From Capra hircus (lineage: Eukaryota > Chordata > Mammalia > Artiodactyla > Bovidae): a DNA stretch of 64,000 bases. The translations under genes were made by a program, and so were the position numbers. The stretch's first letter is position 1. Each line of letters begins with the position of its first letter. The stretch lies in NCBI RefSeq assembly GCF_001704415.2, contig NC_030816.1, forward strand, positions 83,702,713 through 83,766,712, written 5' to 3'. Below are positions 10,757 to 22,784 of the stretch, piece after piece. The notes beneath the pieces are model-generated. The model made no database searches and was not told the DNA's origin. It saw nothing but the letters and a program-made list of their open reading frames with translations.

Positions 10757-11373
10757 CGGCAAAAATACATATAAACTCTCCTGCCTTTCTCTCAGACTTC
10801 CACTTTAATACAGGTAGAGCCAAGCTGGGCTGTGTGAGGTGTGTGGTTCCTGGGTCAGCTACTAGCTTTTCATCTCTTTGTATTACCACTCTCATTTAAT
10901 AAAGAGAAAAAGTGTCGAGTATATGACCAACAAAATTAATTCCTCTAAAATTTCTTCACCTTCCCAGAAAGACAACTTCATTTGGAAGTTGAAGGAAAGG
11001 CCTGTCGACTTCTGGTTGAAACGAGAGATGATGGCAAGTGATCAAGATGCCTTGTTTATAGATGAGATTTCCTTAAGACAGAGTCTCAGAATTTAGGTTT
11101 CTCTGATTCAGGAATAAAAATAACAAGCAGGTCATGGTTCTCATAGGACTAGAAGTAAGTTGGTGGACCTACAAGCCAAATTTATGTACCCAGGGCAAGC
11201 AAGAAAAGAATGCAGTGTGAAGAAAATTGTCTATAACCAAGAATTAAATTTTAAAATTTACATATTTTCTTCATATTAATTTTAGAGGGTGAAATAATTC
11301 AGTTTTAGAGGGAAATAATTCATTTTTTTAGAAGCTAAAATAAGCAATATGGAAATGAACAAAATGATGCAAT
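10757..11373. other. Intergenic, AT-rich, no gene seen
   Basis: No recognised repeat. AT-rich tandem-like phrases at 11283-11335 (TTTTAGAGGG repeated twice). Confidence 0.35.
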
Positions 11374-11383
11374 TGAGGACAAG

Positions 11384-11601
11384 TGTATGTGTGTGGTCAG
11401 TCGCTCAGTCCTGTCCAAATCTTTGCAACCCCCTGGACTGTAGCCTTCCAGGCTCCTCAGTCCATGGGATTTCCCAGGCAAGAATGCTGGAGTGGGTTGC
11501 CATTTCCTCCTTCAGGGAATCTTGCCAACCCAGGGATCAAACCCACATCTCCTGCATCGGCAGGCGGATTCTTTACCAGTGCAACCCCTGGGAAGCCCAG
11601 G
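11384..11601 (-). mobile_element. Bov-tA SINE with 10-bp duplication
   Basis: Reverse copy. TGAGGACAAG at 11374-11383 is repeated exactly at 11602-11611. Confidence 0.9.
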
Positions 11602-11838
11602 TGAGGACAAGCAAAGGCTCTCTATTCAGAGCTTGCTGTAGCAACGGAGTCAGCCCTACCACCTGCCTTCTGGCAGAGACTCCAGGGTAGGCAGAAGAGT
11701 GCTGGGGGGCTTCTTTGTGGAGAAAGGCATGGCTCCAGGTGTGTCCTGACAGAGGCTGGGGGCGTGGGGAAGCTGGAGGCGGCTGAACGGAAGCAGAGCA
11801 TCCTGTGACTGGTTTGGGGTGCATATTTTGTTTTCTAT

Positions 11839-12030
11839 AGAAGTGAAAGTTGCTCAGTCATGTCCAACTCTTAGCAACCCCATGGACTATAGTCCATGGA
11901 ATTCTCTAGGCCAGAATACTGGAGTGGGTAGCTTTTCCCTTCTCCAGGGGATCTTCCCAACCCAGGGATCGAACCCAGGTTTCCCACATTGCAGGTGATT
12001 CTTTATCAGCTGAGCCACAAGGGAAACCCC
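11839..12030 (-). mobile_element. Bov-tA SINE with 11-bp duplication
   Basis: Reverse copy lacking a segment of the body where GGACTATAG runs directly into TCCATGG. TTGTTTTCTAT at 11828-11838 is repeated at 12031-12041. Confidence 0.9.
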
Positions 12031-12123
12031 TTGTTTTCTATGGTGGATCCTAAATTAGAAGCCAGGGCAAAAATTAGAGATGCTGTCACTTATTAATCAA
12101 GTCCTGGCCATTTTGGCTCAATT

Positions 12124-12602
12124 GTTGATGTTTAGTCGCTCAGTTATGTCCAACTCTTTGAAACCCCGTGGACTGCAGCACACCAGACTTCCCCGTCCTT
12201 CACCATCTGCCAGAGTTTGCTCAAACTCATGTCCAGTGAGTTGATGATGCCATCCAACCATCTCATCCTCTGTCATCCCCTTCTCTTTCTGCCTTCAATC
12301 TTTGCCAGCATCAGGGTCTTTTCAAGTGAGTCAACTCGTCACATCAGGTGGCCAAAGTATTGGAGCACCAGCTTCAGCATCAGTCCTTCTAATGAATATT
12401 CAGGGTTGATTTCCTTTAGAATTGATTTGTTTGATCTCTTTGCTGTCCAAGGGACTCTTAAGAGTCTTCCTCAGCTTCACAATTCGAAAATGTGAATTCT
12501 TTGGCCCTCAGGCTTCTTTATGGTCCACCTCTCACATCCATACATGATTACTGGAAAAACCATAGCTTTGAATATATGGACCTTTGTTGGCAAAATGATT
12601 GC
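12124..12602 (-). mobile_element. BovB 3' end
   Basis: Reverse fragment of about 480 bp, from the tail (TTTAGTCGCTCAG) to the coding-end block CCTTTGTTGGCAAA. Diverged, with several small indels. Confidence 0.85.
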
Positions 12603-13161
12603 TGAAGGCTATTGTTTGGCTTTCTGGACTGATGGCTGCAGAAGTTCTATCTTTATACCCAACCTGGTCATTACTGTTTGTAAGTTCCATCTCTCATAAG
12701 CTAGTGATTTGTTAGAAAAAGCTTGAACTACTCTCTGAAAAGAAACCAAACCAGATATGATTAGAAACATAGCAATGTGATGGGATGATAAGACATGATT
12801 TCATGTTTGGGAGTGTAGTCTCAAGAGCAGAATTTGCCTGTGGGAAACTCTTCTGGAATCTCCCAGACTGGGTCTCTGAGATAGCAGTAACAGTGACATC
12901 AGCAATCAGGCTTACCTGGCGGATCAGAGAGCAACAGTTCTGTCAATGTGAGGTGAGATGTCTGGTAGGAATTCTTCTAGAAAGTTCTCTATTTTTCCTT
13001 CAAATATATTTCTAGTCCATTCTCTTGACTCTCTCTCAAGTGGAATTCTCATAAAGAAGCTGGGGTTTTTCATTCCTTTATTTCAGCCTCTGCCTATTTT
13101 CCATCTCTCTCTTTCTCTGTGTTGAGGCTTACGTTATATTCCCATATGCATTGGTCCTCTG
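12603..13161. other. Intergenic, no gene seen
   Basis: Nothing recognised beyond possible decayed BovB edge sequence near 12603-12700. Confidence 0.35.
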
Positions 13162-13512
13162 CTTACTTCCCTGGTGGCTCAGATGGTAAAAGCGTCTGCC
13201 TGAAATGCGGGAGACCATTTGATCCCTGGATTGGGAAGATCTCCTGGTGAAGTAAGTGGCAACCCACTCCAGTACTCTTGCCTGGAAAATCCTATGGACA
13301 GAGAAGCCTGGTAGGCTATGGTCCATGGGGCCGCAAAGAGTCGGACACGACTGAGCAACTTCACTTTCACTTTTCACTTTTATGCACTGGAGAAGGAAAT
13401 GGCAACCCACTCCAGTGTTCTTGCTTGGAGAATCCCAGGGATGGGGGAGTCTGGTGGGCTGCCATCTATGGGGTTGCACAGAGTTGGACACAACTGAAGG
13501 GACTTAGCAGTA
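13162..13512 (+). mobile_element. Bov-tA SINE with extra A monomer
   Basis: Forward composite: a tRNA head (CTTCCCTGGTGGCTCAGATG), then two successive A-type monomers, the second starting near 13390 (GGAGAAGGAAATGGCAACCC). It ends GACTTAGCAG, so it combines Bov-tA and Bov-A2 architecture. Confidence 0.85.
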
Positions 13513-14139
13513 AGAAATACAAGCAATTCAAGGATTAATTCAAGGATTGTACAGTAATTGAGAAATCTGGAGATGTGTTTATCCTCAGAGACAAAGTGGC
13601 CTAGTAATAAGAGTGTTCAAATGTGGATGACTTCAGGAATAGACTCTAGGTCTCAGACTAGATAGCTTGTTTCTTCCCCCTTCTTGCAAGGTTCTTCTTG
13701 CTTCTGCCACAGAAGTTACACAAAGGTGAGGAGGAATCCTTTCCTCTATCGATCTTATTCTTTCTCTTGTATTCTGTATTTATAATAGATACCATCATTC
13801 TTTCAATCAAGTTAGAAACGCTGAGGTCATGGGAGATGACTCCTTCCTACTTCACTCTTTCAAACAAGTAATTTTTTTCATAGATTCTAATATATACATT
13901 TTTCCTCTATTTTAACCCCTGGTATCAGGGTGTATCTTATAATCAATGGCATCTAGCAAGTGACAGCAATTTGTCGATAGTATTTTACTTTAATGGCTAA
14001 ATTTCTATTTGGTGCTTTTTCAGTCTCCTTGTTTGTTTATTTTTTCCTTAATGTAATTTTGTATTCTTACACCACACATTCAAATACTTCCTTGCCATAC
14101 TTCAAACTCTTAAAACCTACTCATTTTAAAATATCTTTT
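13513..14139. other. Intergenic, no gene seen
   Basis: AT-rich sequence; no repeat or gene confidently recognised. Confidence 0.35.
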
Positions 14140-14480
14140 AAATGGATATATGTATATATGCATATGTGCTGCTGATGCTGCTGCTATTGCTATGTCACTT
14201 CAGTCGTATCCAATCTGTGCAACCCCATAGACGGCAGCCCACCGGGCTCCCCTGTCCCTGGGATTCTCCAGGCAAGAACACTGGAGTGGGTTGCCATTTC
14301 CTTCTCCAATGCATGAAAGTGAAAAGTGAAAGTGAAGTCGCTCAGCCCTGTAGGACTCTTTGCAACCCCATGGACTGCAGCCTGTATAACTAATTCACTT
14401 TGCTATAAACCTAAAATTAACACAACATTGTAAAGCAACTATACTTCAATTAAAAAGAAGGTTAAAAGTAAATAAATAAA
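14140..14480 (+). mobile_element. L1 3' end interrupted by a SINE
   Basis: The left part at 14140-14167 (AATGGATATATGTATATATG) and the right part from about 14385 (AACTAATTCACTTTGC, AACACAACATTGTAAA, A/T tail) together form one artiodactyl L1 3' end. A Bov-A2 SINE is inserted between them. Confidence 0.6.
14168..14384 (-). mobile_element. Bov-A2 SINE (truncated)
   Basis: Reverse copy with a degraded CTG run at 14168-14189. The monomer junction (GTGAAAAGTGAAAGTGAAGT) is at about 14320-14340. The distal end of the second monomer is missing. Confidence 0.85.
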
Positions 14481-15600
14481 AATATCTTTTGGATTTCTTT
14501 TTTGTGTATGTGTTTCTGGAAGTCAGTTTTCTAACCCTTAGCTTGATTTGAGGAATTCAGTGTTAGCTGCTCATCACCTACAGGGCTTGAATCCATGACT
14601 TCTGTGCTTCTTTAGTGTTAGACTGCAGCGCCGAGGGATTTATGGCCCTCTCTTTGCAACTCATGTCGAAACTCAAGAACGACCTCTCTGATTTCGAGTT
14701 TCTTCTATGACGCTAGCCTCTAGGGAAATCCTTCTTTTGCTCTCGAGCTTGGCTCTCCGTCCAACAACGTTTCTCTCCAGCATTTTCCCATGTGAAGAGC
14801 ATGGCAGACGAGATCTGTAAGTCTGCCATGTTGACCAGCATCAACTAATACTTATGATGTGCCTACTGTATACACGACTAGGTGCTGAGGATGAGAAATG
14901 AACAAGACTCAGACCTTTACTTCAGGGAACTTAGAGTCCAGAAGGCCAGACAGACAAATGAAACATTTATATTAAAATACAAGAAGTTCAATGCTGCATA
15001 GAATTCTATAGAAGCACCAAGTTGGGGGCATCTGACTCTGGCTTTAAGGGGAGGGTGAGGGTCAGCGAAGAAAATGCATGTTCTTCTAAACAAAGACTGT
15101 ATTGGAAAAGATGGATGTAATAGAGCACTTTCTGGGGAAAAGGTTTTTGGCTTTATTTTATTTTAAAAAGCTACTCATGGACCCAGCAATCACAATCACA
15201 CATGGAAGTCCGTGCCTCGCTAGTTCCCACAGTCTAGGACTTTCACAAGCTTTATTTTTCTTTCAACACCAAAGACATTGTTTGATGAATCATTTATTCA
15301 GCAAACATCATCCAAACAGCTACTAAGGCAGTTTCTCAAAAGATTAATTTTACTACTGGGATATAGATTATACCCCAGAAGACTTGGAATCACTGCCAAC
15401 TGCCATCATAAATATTTGTTAAGAGGCTGTTTCCAATGATTTAGGTGGCTTTATTCTATTTTTTTTAATTAAAAGGTACTATTAATCCACATATTGCTTG
15501 TAACATATGAAAATTATTGCTTATATTGAAGATAACTAATCTGGGGCAATTTGAAAATAAGGGATCTGAAATGGAAAAAAAAGCGGATGCTTGAGCTGTG
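14481..15600. other. Intergenic, no gene seen
   Basis: A diverged ancient repeat may occupy 14835-14960 (phrases like TGTGCCTACTGTATACACGACTAGGTGCTGAGGATGAG, split across the MIR/L2 age class). Otherwise nothing recognised. Confidence 0.35.
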
Positions 15601-15602
15601 TA

Positions 15603-15820
15603 TTGTTGTTTAGTCACTAAGTCGTGTCTGACGTCTCTTTGCAACCCCATGGACTGCAGCCCGCCAGGCTCCTCTCCACGGGATTCTCCAGGCAAGAATA
15701 CTGGAGTGGGTTGCCGTGCCCTCCTCTAGGGGTCTTCCTGACCCAGGCATCCAATCCGAGTCTTCTGCAATTGCAGATGGCGAATGGCGGATTCTTTACC
15801 ACTAAGTCACCAGGGAATCC
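15603..15820 (-). mobile_element. Bov-tA SINE
   Basis: Reverse copy with a short internal duplication near the head (GGCGAATGGCGG at about 15779-15790). Confidence 0.86.
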
Positions 15821-17568
15821 TTGAACTGTATATTACCTTGTTGGAAATCTAGTCTGATCTAGCTGAAACCAGGTTTCCCAGTTGGCAGCATCCCTGGTCT
15901 CTACTCACTAGATGCCACTAACTCAACCCCTGCTCCAAGGCATGACCAAATGACCCAGATGTTGCTAAATGTCCTGGATGAGAACTCGTGGTCCACATCC
16001 TTTCTATCAGAGATGAGGGGTGGAGGCCCAGAGAATGAACCATGTCACCCGACACAGGTAATTAGAGGCCGTTCCTGCAAGAGCATCCCTGGTCTTCTGC
16101 CACCTCTTCTCAGGCACTTTCCCCAGAAACTGCAATACAGCCTCCAGGCTAGTATTAGTTAACTGCTCAGTCTGAATTGCAGCAGAGGCCTGGGCTCAGA
16201 CCCTCAACATAATGTAGCTTCTATTGACAAACTTGGGCTTGGCAAGCTTGTACTCTTCGAGTTGTCTCCAACATAGTACTTCAGTACCAAGATTTTTGTG
16301 AAATTTCAATGATACTCATTGAATTCGCTCTCAGTAACCAAAAAGTTCCTTCCAAGCTCACATTTTCTATTTTTTGAGAAAGTATCGGTTTCTCTCTCCA
16401 TCTCCTTCACTTGTGAAAAAATCAATGCCTCGAGCCAGGCCCAGGGGATTGTGCCCTTGGTTCTTTTCCACGGTGCCAATTATTGGGTGGCGGAACGCTT
16501 GCCAAACGGTGAATAAATCCGTCCACAGCTTTTGTTCATCTGATAACTGGGTGTGATATATGCAAAGTTAAGGCTTACTCCATGAAAACATCCGGTTTTA
16601 TCTGGTATCTCTCCTTCTGGTCAGTATATTCTAACACCTGGAGGAAAAAACCTGATAACTCACAGTCTGAAACCCTGCGGTCCTGTTGTTGGCCTTTTAC
16701 TCACCATGCTGACATTTAAGTAAGAGAGACGGTGGAGGGTGGGAGAAACCAGGCCGCAGAGTGCCCTTCCTGGGGGCTGTCCCACCGTGGCCCTGCCCTT
16801 CCTGGTTTGTGAGATGCTCCCTTGCTCACAGGTTGCTCGGGGTCACTGGGCATCTAGTAACACAGGCCTGACTTAGATTCTGACCCTGCAGAGCTGTTGT
16901 CTTTGAAGTCTAGCAGCCTGCGGTTGGAAAAGACCACCCGAGCCAGCAAATGGCCAGTGACAAGCAAGCCCAAATCCAATTTATGTCAGTGTGCCGGTGA
17001 CGAAATTCATTGCTGGCCATCTGATGGGGCAAATCCTTGCCGACAGCCGGTGCCAGCGGCCACAGCAGGTGCTGCTTCGTGCTCGTTGTTGAAATGCCCG
17101 CAGCTCTGAGAGATGGCTCAGGAATGCTGCTGACGCCACCCAAGCGCTCAGCACCCCTACCTGCTTACGCTACCACCCTGCCAGTCAGGGCAGGCAGCTG
17201 TGTTTCCGTATTGGGACCAGATGACGTCATGGTACCAGATGACGAATTTTAACCTGGCTTTGTGCAGAACCCAGTCAAATTGGAAACTGGGGGTGGGGAG
17301 AAAAATCAGGTCAGTTCTGCAGGGTCAGGACGTCTGGAGGCCCCGCAGACCACTGATCTCTTTCCCCTGAATTACTGTTAACACATCTGTGTTGTAAACT
17401 CAGCCACGCTATAATTAAGTCCAGGTGGGCAAGGACCCTATCCTCGTCCCTATTCAAACACAGCACAGCGTCAGATGTGGCAGTACATCATAGCCAGAAG
17501 AGCACTGGCCAAGGCGGGTCTCAAGATCTGGAGTCCATTCATCCCCTGACAGTTTGATAAGTTCGGGT
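15821..17568. other. Intergenic, no gene seen
   Basis: About 1.75 kb without recognised repeats. A direct repeat CCAGATGACG occurs at 17217-17226 and 17234-17243. No exon or RNA gene is supported. Confidence 0.4.
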
Positions 17569-17576
17569 AAGTAGCT

Positions 17577-17787
17577 CATGGGCTTCCTTGGTGGCTGAGT
17601 GGTGAAGAATCCGCCTGCCAGCGCAGGAGACCCGGGTTCCATCCCAGGATCAGAAGATCCCCTGGAGAAGGAAATGGCAACCCACTCCAGAATTCTTGCC
17701 TGGGAAATCCCATGGACAGAGGAGCCTGGCGGTCCCTGGGGTTGCAAAGAGTCGGAAAGGACTTGGCGACTAAACAACAACAGCAAC
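17577..17787 (+). mobile_element. Bov-tA SINE with 8-bp duplication
   Basis: Forward copy ending in a CAACAA-rich tail. AAGTAGCT at 17569-17576 is repeated at 17788-17795. Confidence 0.88.
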
Positions 17788-18293
17788 AAGTAGCTTGGGA
17801 GCTGGGGGTGGGGCAGGCGGACAGCAAAGCTCTTCATCTCTTTTGCACTCTTGACCGGCACAGTTTGCGCCCGTACCTTTTTCCCTTCCACACCTTACAG
17901 AGAGCCCCCTCCAGCTCTGCCTACATGGAGATCAGCAGCTCTGTAGCCCCTGACCAAGCTCTCTGCTGCTTAGACAGCTTCTCCCTCGAAGGCTGCTCGC
18001 TCACCCTGACGCTGCCTCTCTTAGCTACTCTTGTGAGGACCAGAGATGGCCCAGCTTATTCTTCCCTATTGCTCTGCTTATCAGTTTCACATGGGCAGCA
18101 GAAGCCGTGAGTGCACTAACATGAAATTATACAAACGCAGATCTCCTCCAAGTATATTCCCTGGAAAGCAATGTTTTTGCCCAAACTGGATCCATTTTAG
18201 CTGCAGCTAAGGCCAGACTCTCCCTGTTATTAATCAGAAAAAAGATGCTTGTTTTCAAATTTTTTCTCTAGCAATTTTTTCCCTTAGATTTCT
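17788..18293. other. Intergenic, no gene seen
   Basis: Nothing recognised. Confidence 0.35.
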
Positions 18294-19611
18294 TTATTGT
18301 TGCTTAGTCACTAAGTTGTGTCTGACTCTTTGTGATCCCATGGACTGCAGCACGCCAGGGTTCCCGGTCCTTCACTATCTCCCTGAGTTTGCTCTAGCTC
18401 ATGTCCATTGAGTCAGTGATGCCATCCAACCATCTCATCTCCTGTCCTTCCCTTCTCTTGCCCTCCATCTTTCCCAGCATCAGGGTCTTTTCCAATGAGT
18501 TGTATCAGGTGGCCAAAGTATTGGAGCTTCAGCATCTGTCTTTCCAATAAATATTCAGGGTTGATTTCCCTTAGGATTGACTGGTTTAATCTCTTTGCTG
18601 TCCAAGGGACTCTCGTGAGTCTTCTCCACAGTTCAAAAGCATCAATTCTTCAGTGCTTAGCCTTCTTTATGGTCCAACTCTCACATCCGTATATGACTAC
18701 TGGAAAACCTATAGCTTTGATGATACAGATCTTTGTTGGCAAAGTGATGTCTCTGCTTTTTAATATGCTGTCTAGGTTTGTCATGGCCTTTCTTCCAAGG
18801 AGCAAGCATCTTTTAATTTCATGGGGGCATTTAACATCTAAAGTGATTTTGGAGCCCAAGAAAATGAAATCTGTCACCATTTCCACTGTTTCCCCATCTA
18901 TTTGACATGAACTGATGGGACTGGATGCCATGACCTTAGTTTTTGAATGTTGAGTTTTAAGCCAACTTTTTCACTCTCCTCTTTCACCTTCATCAAGAGG
19001 CTCTTTAGTTCCTCTTCACTTCCTGCCTTTAGTGTGGTATCATCTGCATATCTGAGGTTGCTGGTATTTCTCCAGACAATCTTGACTCTAGCTTGTGCTT
19101 CACCCAGCCTGGCATTTCACATGATGTACTTTGCATATGAATTAAATAAGCAGGGTGACAATGTACTGCCTTGGCGTACTCCTTTCCTAATTTGGAACCA
19201 GACTGTTGTTCCACGTCCAGTTCTAACTGTTGCTTCCTGACCGGCATTCAGTTTTCTCAGGAGGCAGGTCAGGTGGTCTGGTATTCCCATCTCTTTAAGA
19301 ATTTTCAAGTTTGTTGTGATCCACACACTCAAAGGCTTTAGTGTAGTCAATGAAGCAGAAGTAAATTTTTTTTTTTTTAATTCTCTTGCCTTTTCTATGA
19401 TCCAGTGTACGTTGGCAATTTGATCTCTAGTTCCTCTGCTTTTTCTAAATCCAACTTGTACATCTGGAAGTTCTAGGTTCACGTATTGTTGAAGCCTAGT
19501 TTGAAGGACTTTGAGCATTACTTTGCTAGCATGTGAAATGAGCGCAATTGTGCGGTAGTTTGAACATTCTTTGGGATTGGAACGAAAATTGACCTTTTCT
19601 AGTTTTGTGGC
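18294..19611 (-). mobile_element. BovB LINE, 3' part
   Basis: Reverse copy carrying the 3' tail and the C-terminal and palm regions of the reverse transcriptase. A palm motif reading YADD on the minus strand lies near 19040. Frame is lost several times, so it is non-functional. A Bov-A2 SINE interrupts it at 19612; the element resumes at 19895. Confidence 0.9.
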
Positions 19612-19894
19612 TGGAGAAGGCAATGGCACCCCACTCCAGTCCTCTTGCCTGGAGAATCCCATGGACGGAGGAGCCTGGTGGGCTGCAGTCCATGGAGTCG
19701 CTAAGAGTCGGACACAACTGAGCGACTTCACTTTCACTTTTCACTTTCATGCATTGGAGAAGGAAATGGCAACCCACTCCAGCGTTCTTGCCTGGAGAAT
19801 CCCAGGGATGGGGGAGCCTGGTGGGCTGCCGTCTCTGGGGTCGCACAGAGTCGGACACGACTGAAGCGACTTAGCAGCAGCAGCAGCAGCAGCA
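19612..19894 (+). mobile_element. Bov-A2 SINE inside BovB
   Basis: Forward, nearly complete dimer ending in a CAG tract (about 19873-19894). The flanks AGTTTTGTGGCT (19601-19612) and AGTTGTATGGCT (19894-19905) look like an imperfect 12-bp duplication of BovB sequence. Confidence 0.9.
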
Positions 19895-19966
19895 GTTGTA
19901 TGGCTACTGCTGAGTTTTCCAAATTTGCTGGCATATTGAGCGCAGCACTTTCACAGCATCATCTTA
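19895..19966 (-). mobile_element. BovB continuation after SINE
   Basis: Matches the BovB region also seen at 62803-62870 (CCAAATTTGCTGGCATATTG and the following bases), so it is the 5'-most surviving part of the element starting at 18294. Confidence 0.85.
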
Positions 19967-19968
19967 CA

Positions 19969-20027
19969 TACAGTCCATGGGGTCGCAAAGAGTTGGACAC
20001 GACTAAGCAACCATCACTTTCACTTTT
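19969..20027 (+). mobile_element. Bov-A fragment
   Basis: About 58 bp of SINE body (CAGTCCATGGGGTCGCAAAG and onwards), truncated at the left and abutting the BovB end. Confidence 0.6.
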
Positions 20028-20402
20028 TAGATTATTTACATTTAATGTGATAATTTATATGACTATAGTTATCTAGCATCTTGCTGTTTATCTCATTGGC
20101 TTTTTGTTCCATTTTCCCTCTGTTCACCCTTCTTTTCCATTAATTATTTGTTATTATTCCATCAAGTCCCTTTTATTGACTTATTAGCTAAAAATTTTGT
20201 TTTGCTATTTAGTGCGAAATCTGTTATTATCCTTATCTTTGTTCCTCTCTCTCTGTGTCTTTTTTTCCTCAGCTGTTTTTCTGATTTTTTTCTTAGTCAG
20301 TGGCTTGTGAAATTTAATGACCAAGTGTGACTGAACTGAACTGAATTTGGTGTGATCCTTTTGAGCTCAGGGTTAGATAAACATTTTGGATATATGGGTT
20401 TA
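20028..20402 (-). mobile_element. Old L1 fragment
   Basis: T-rich sequence resembling antisense mammalian L1 ORF2 (ATTTACATTTAATGTGATAA and following). A GTGACTGAACTGAACTGAA phrase at about 20327-20345 is a stray BovB-tail-like piece. Confidence 0.45.
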
Positions 20403-20566
20403 TGTTGTTGCTGTTATTCAGTTGCTAAGTCATGTCTGTCTCTTTGCAACCGCATGGACGGCAGCACGCCAGGCTTCCCTGTCCTTCACCACCTCCCAGA
20501 GTTTGCTCAGACTCATGTCCATTGAGTCAGCGATGCTCTCTAACTGTTTCATCCTCTGCCACCCCC
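20403..20566 (-). mobile_element. BovB 3' end (short)
   Basis: Reverse 3' terminal fragment of about 160 bp, from CAGTTGCTAAGTCATGTCTG to the CCTCTGCCACCCCC block. Confidence 0.8.
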
Positions 20567-20614
20567 ATGAGTTTGTATTCTTCACCAAATTTGGAAATTT
20601 TTCATTATTTCTTT

Positions 20615-20905
20615 TTTACAAATTTTTTTAAGTTTATTGCTGGCTGTGCTGAGTCTTCGTGGCTGCGTAGCTTTTCTCCAGCTGCAGTGAGCTGGGGACA
20701 CTCTCCAGTATCGGTGCGTGGGCTTGTCACTGTAGCGGCTTTTCTTGCTGAAGACCACAGGCTCTAGGGCACGTGGGCTCCGGTGCTTGTGGCACAAGAG
20801 CTTAGCTGCTCTGCAGCACGTGGGATCTTCCCAGACCAGGGATCGAACCTGTGTCCCCTGCATTGGCAGGTGGATTCTTCACCACTGAGCCACCAGGCAA
20901 GCCCC
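20615..20905 (-). mobile_element. CHR-type SINE with 12-bp duplication
   Basis: Reverse tRNA-headed SINE of the CHR class shared by whales, hippos and ruminants. The head (TGGCTCAGTGGTGAAGAATC) reads from 20905 and the body is the CHR GC-rich domain. CATTATTTCTTT at 20603-20614 is repeated exactly at 20906-20917. Confidence 0.85.
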
Positions 20906-21157
20906 CATTATTTCTTTAAATAGTTTTCCTGATGTATCCCTCTAAGTTTTTCTTCAGGGACTCTAAATACGACTATATTAGGTCATTTGAAGTTGTCCAA
21001 AAGTTTGCTGATGATTTTGTCATCTTTTTAAGTTCTTTTTTTTTTTTAATATATTTTATTTTGGATAGTTTTTATTGCTCTATTTTCAAAGTCACTATCT
21101 TTTATTCTGCAATGTCTTACTTGTTTTTAATCACATCCAGTGTATTTTTATCTATAG

Positions 21158-21560
21158 TTCAGTTCAGTCCAGTCACTCAGTCGTATCCAACTCTTTGTGA
21201 CCCCTTGGACTGCAGCACTCCAGGCTTCCCAGTCCATCACCAACTCCCGGAGCTTGCTCAGTCTCATGTCCATGGAGTTAGTGATGCCATCCAACCATCT
21301 CATTCTCTGTTGTCCCCTTCTCCTCCTGCCTTCAGTCTTTCCCAGCATTGGGGTCTTTTCAAATGAGTCAGTTCTTCAGATCAGGTGGCCAAAATATTGG
21401 AGTTTCAGCTTCAGCATCAGTCCTTCCAATGAACACTCAGGACTGATCTCCTTTAGGAGTGATTGGTTGGATCTCCTTGGAGTCCCAGGGACTCTCAAGA
21501 GTCTTCTCCAACATCACAGTTCAAAAGCATCAATTCTTTGGTGCTCAGCTTTCTTTATAG
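21158..21560 (-). mobile_element. BovB 3' end
   Basis: Reverse, well preserved, beginning at the tail GTTCAGTTCAGTCCAGTCAC and reaching the TTTGGTGCTCAGCTTTC block. Inserted in the old L1. Confidence 0.88.
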
Positions 21561-22150
21561 AAACTCTCCATAGTTAAAAATAGATTTTTCTCTGCAGTTA
21601 AAATTTTTTATCTGAAATTTGTAGTTTTCATCTCTAAATGTCTGATTTGGACATCTAGGACACAGTTATACAGTTATGATGCTTCTTGAACGTCTAGAAT
21701 ACAGTTGTACAGTTATAACTGTTTTATGTCCTTATTTGCTAATTCTAACATTTAATCGGTTCTGTGCTGGTTTTGAATAGTTGATTTTTCTCCTTATAAT
21801 TGTTTTGTTGCTTCTTTCTGGCTTGGTGAATTTTACTTTGGTGCTGAATATTTTTCTACTTCTAAATATTCTTGAGCTTTGTTTTGGGATGCAGTTAAAT
21901 TACTCGGAAAAAGTTTGATTGCATTGGGTCTTGCTTTTAAGAATTTGGTTGAAACAGAGCTGCATTTAGTCTCAGGTGAATTATTCCACATTATGAACAA
22001 AACATGCCTTTGAGTGCTCTACCCAATGACCCACACATTATGATGTCTTGCTCTGGGGACAGTCACTTTCCCTGGCCCTGTGTGAGTAGCTCACCCTCTC
22101 AGGCAGGTCTTCACCCAGCCTCACAGGTTCCTCACATGCATCTGCCGCAG

Positions 22151-22353
22151 TTGATGTTGTTTAGTCTCTAAGTTGTGTTCAGTTCTTTGGGACTCCACGG
22201 ACAGCAGCCCACCAGGCTCCTCTGTCCATGGGATTTCCCAGGCAAGAGTACTAAAGTAGGTTCCTTCTCCAGGGGATCTTCCCGACCCAGGGATCAGACC
22301 CTCCTCTCCTGCTTGGCAGGCGGATTCTATACCACTGAGCCATCAGGGAAGCC
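22151..22353 (-). mobile_element. Bov-tA SINE in old L1
   Basis: Reverse copy with a 14-16 bp deletion in the body, where AAAGTAGG runs directly into TTCCTTCTCC. Confidence 0.86.
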
Positions 22354-22784
22354 TGTGCCTAGCAGTACTCTGCTGAATTCTTGAGGGAGCCCCTCCATAG
22401 ATCTAAGGAACTCTCTCTCCTTGCAACTTTCCTCTCTGGTCTTTAATTCTGCAAACTCTAGGCACCCCATTCACCCACATTCTCAGCTCTATTAATTCAA
22501 TAGTGCTCTGTTGACTATGGAGGTCCACTGGGTACCACCTGGATTCACAGTCTCCAAACCATGGCCTGGAAACTCTCTCATGGAAGTAAGCTGGGGTCAT
22601 TACAAAGCTCACTTTGTCTATTCCCAAGCCCTTAGGTGTACTGTTCCCCATTACCTGATGTCCAGTGCCTTGAAAACAGCTGTTTGATACATTTCATTGA
22701 GTTTTTACAATTGTTTTGGGCAGGAGGGTAAGTGTGGTTTCTGTTACTCCATCTTGATCAGAAGCAGAGGTTGCAAATTAACTA

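Larger units (their letters stand above)
20567..22784 (-). mobile_element. Old mammalian L1 (L1M), broken by younger insertions
   Basis: Diverged L1M untranslated or ORF-end sequence is recognisable at 20567-20614, 20906-21157, 21561-22150 and 22354-22784. Landmarks are CTTGAGCTTTGTTTTGGGAT, GAGTGCTCTACCCAATGACC, CCTGATGTCCAGTGCCTTGA and TGTTACTCCATCTTGATCAG. It is split by a CHR SINE, a BovB 3' end and a Bov-tA SINE. Orientation is inferred and less sure than identity. Confidence 0.6.

Noticed and set aside
19117..19737. 206-codon minus-strand open frame
   Set aside because: It runs from a Bov-A2 SINE into BovB reverse transcriptase sequence, an accidental join caused by the nested insertion.
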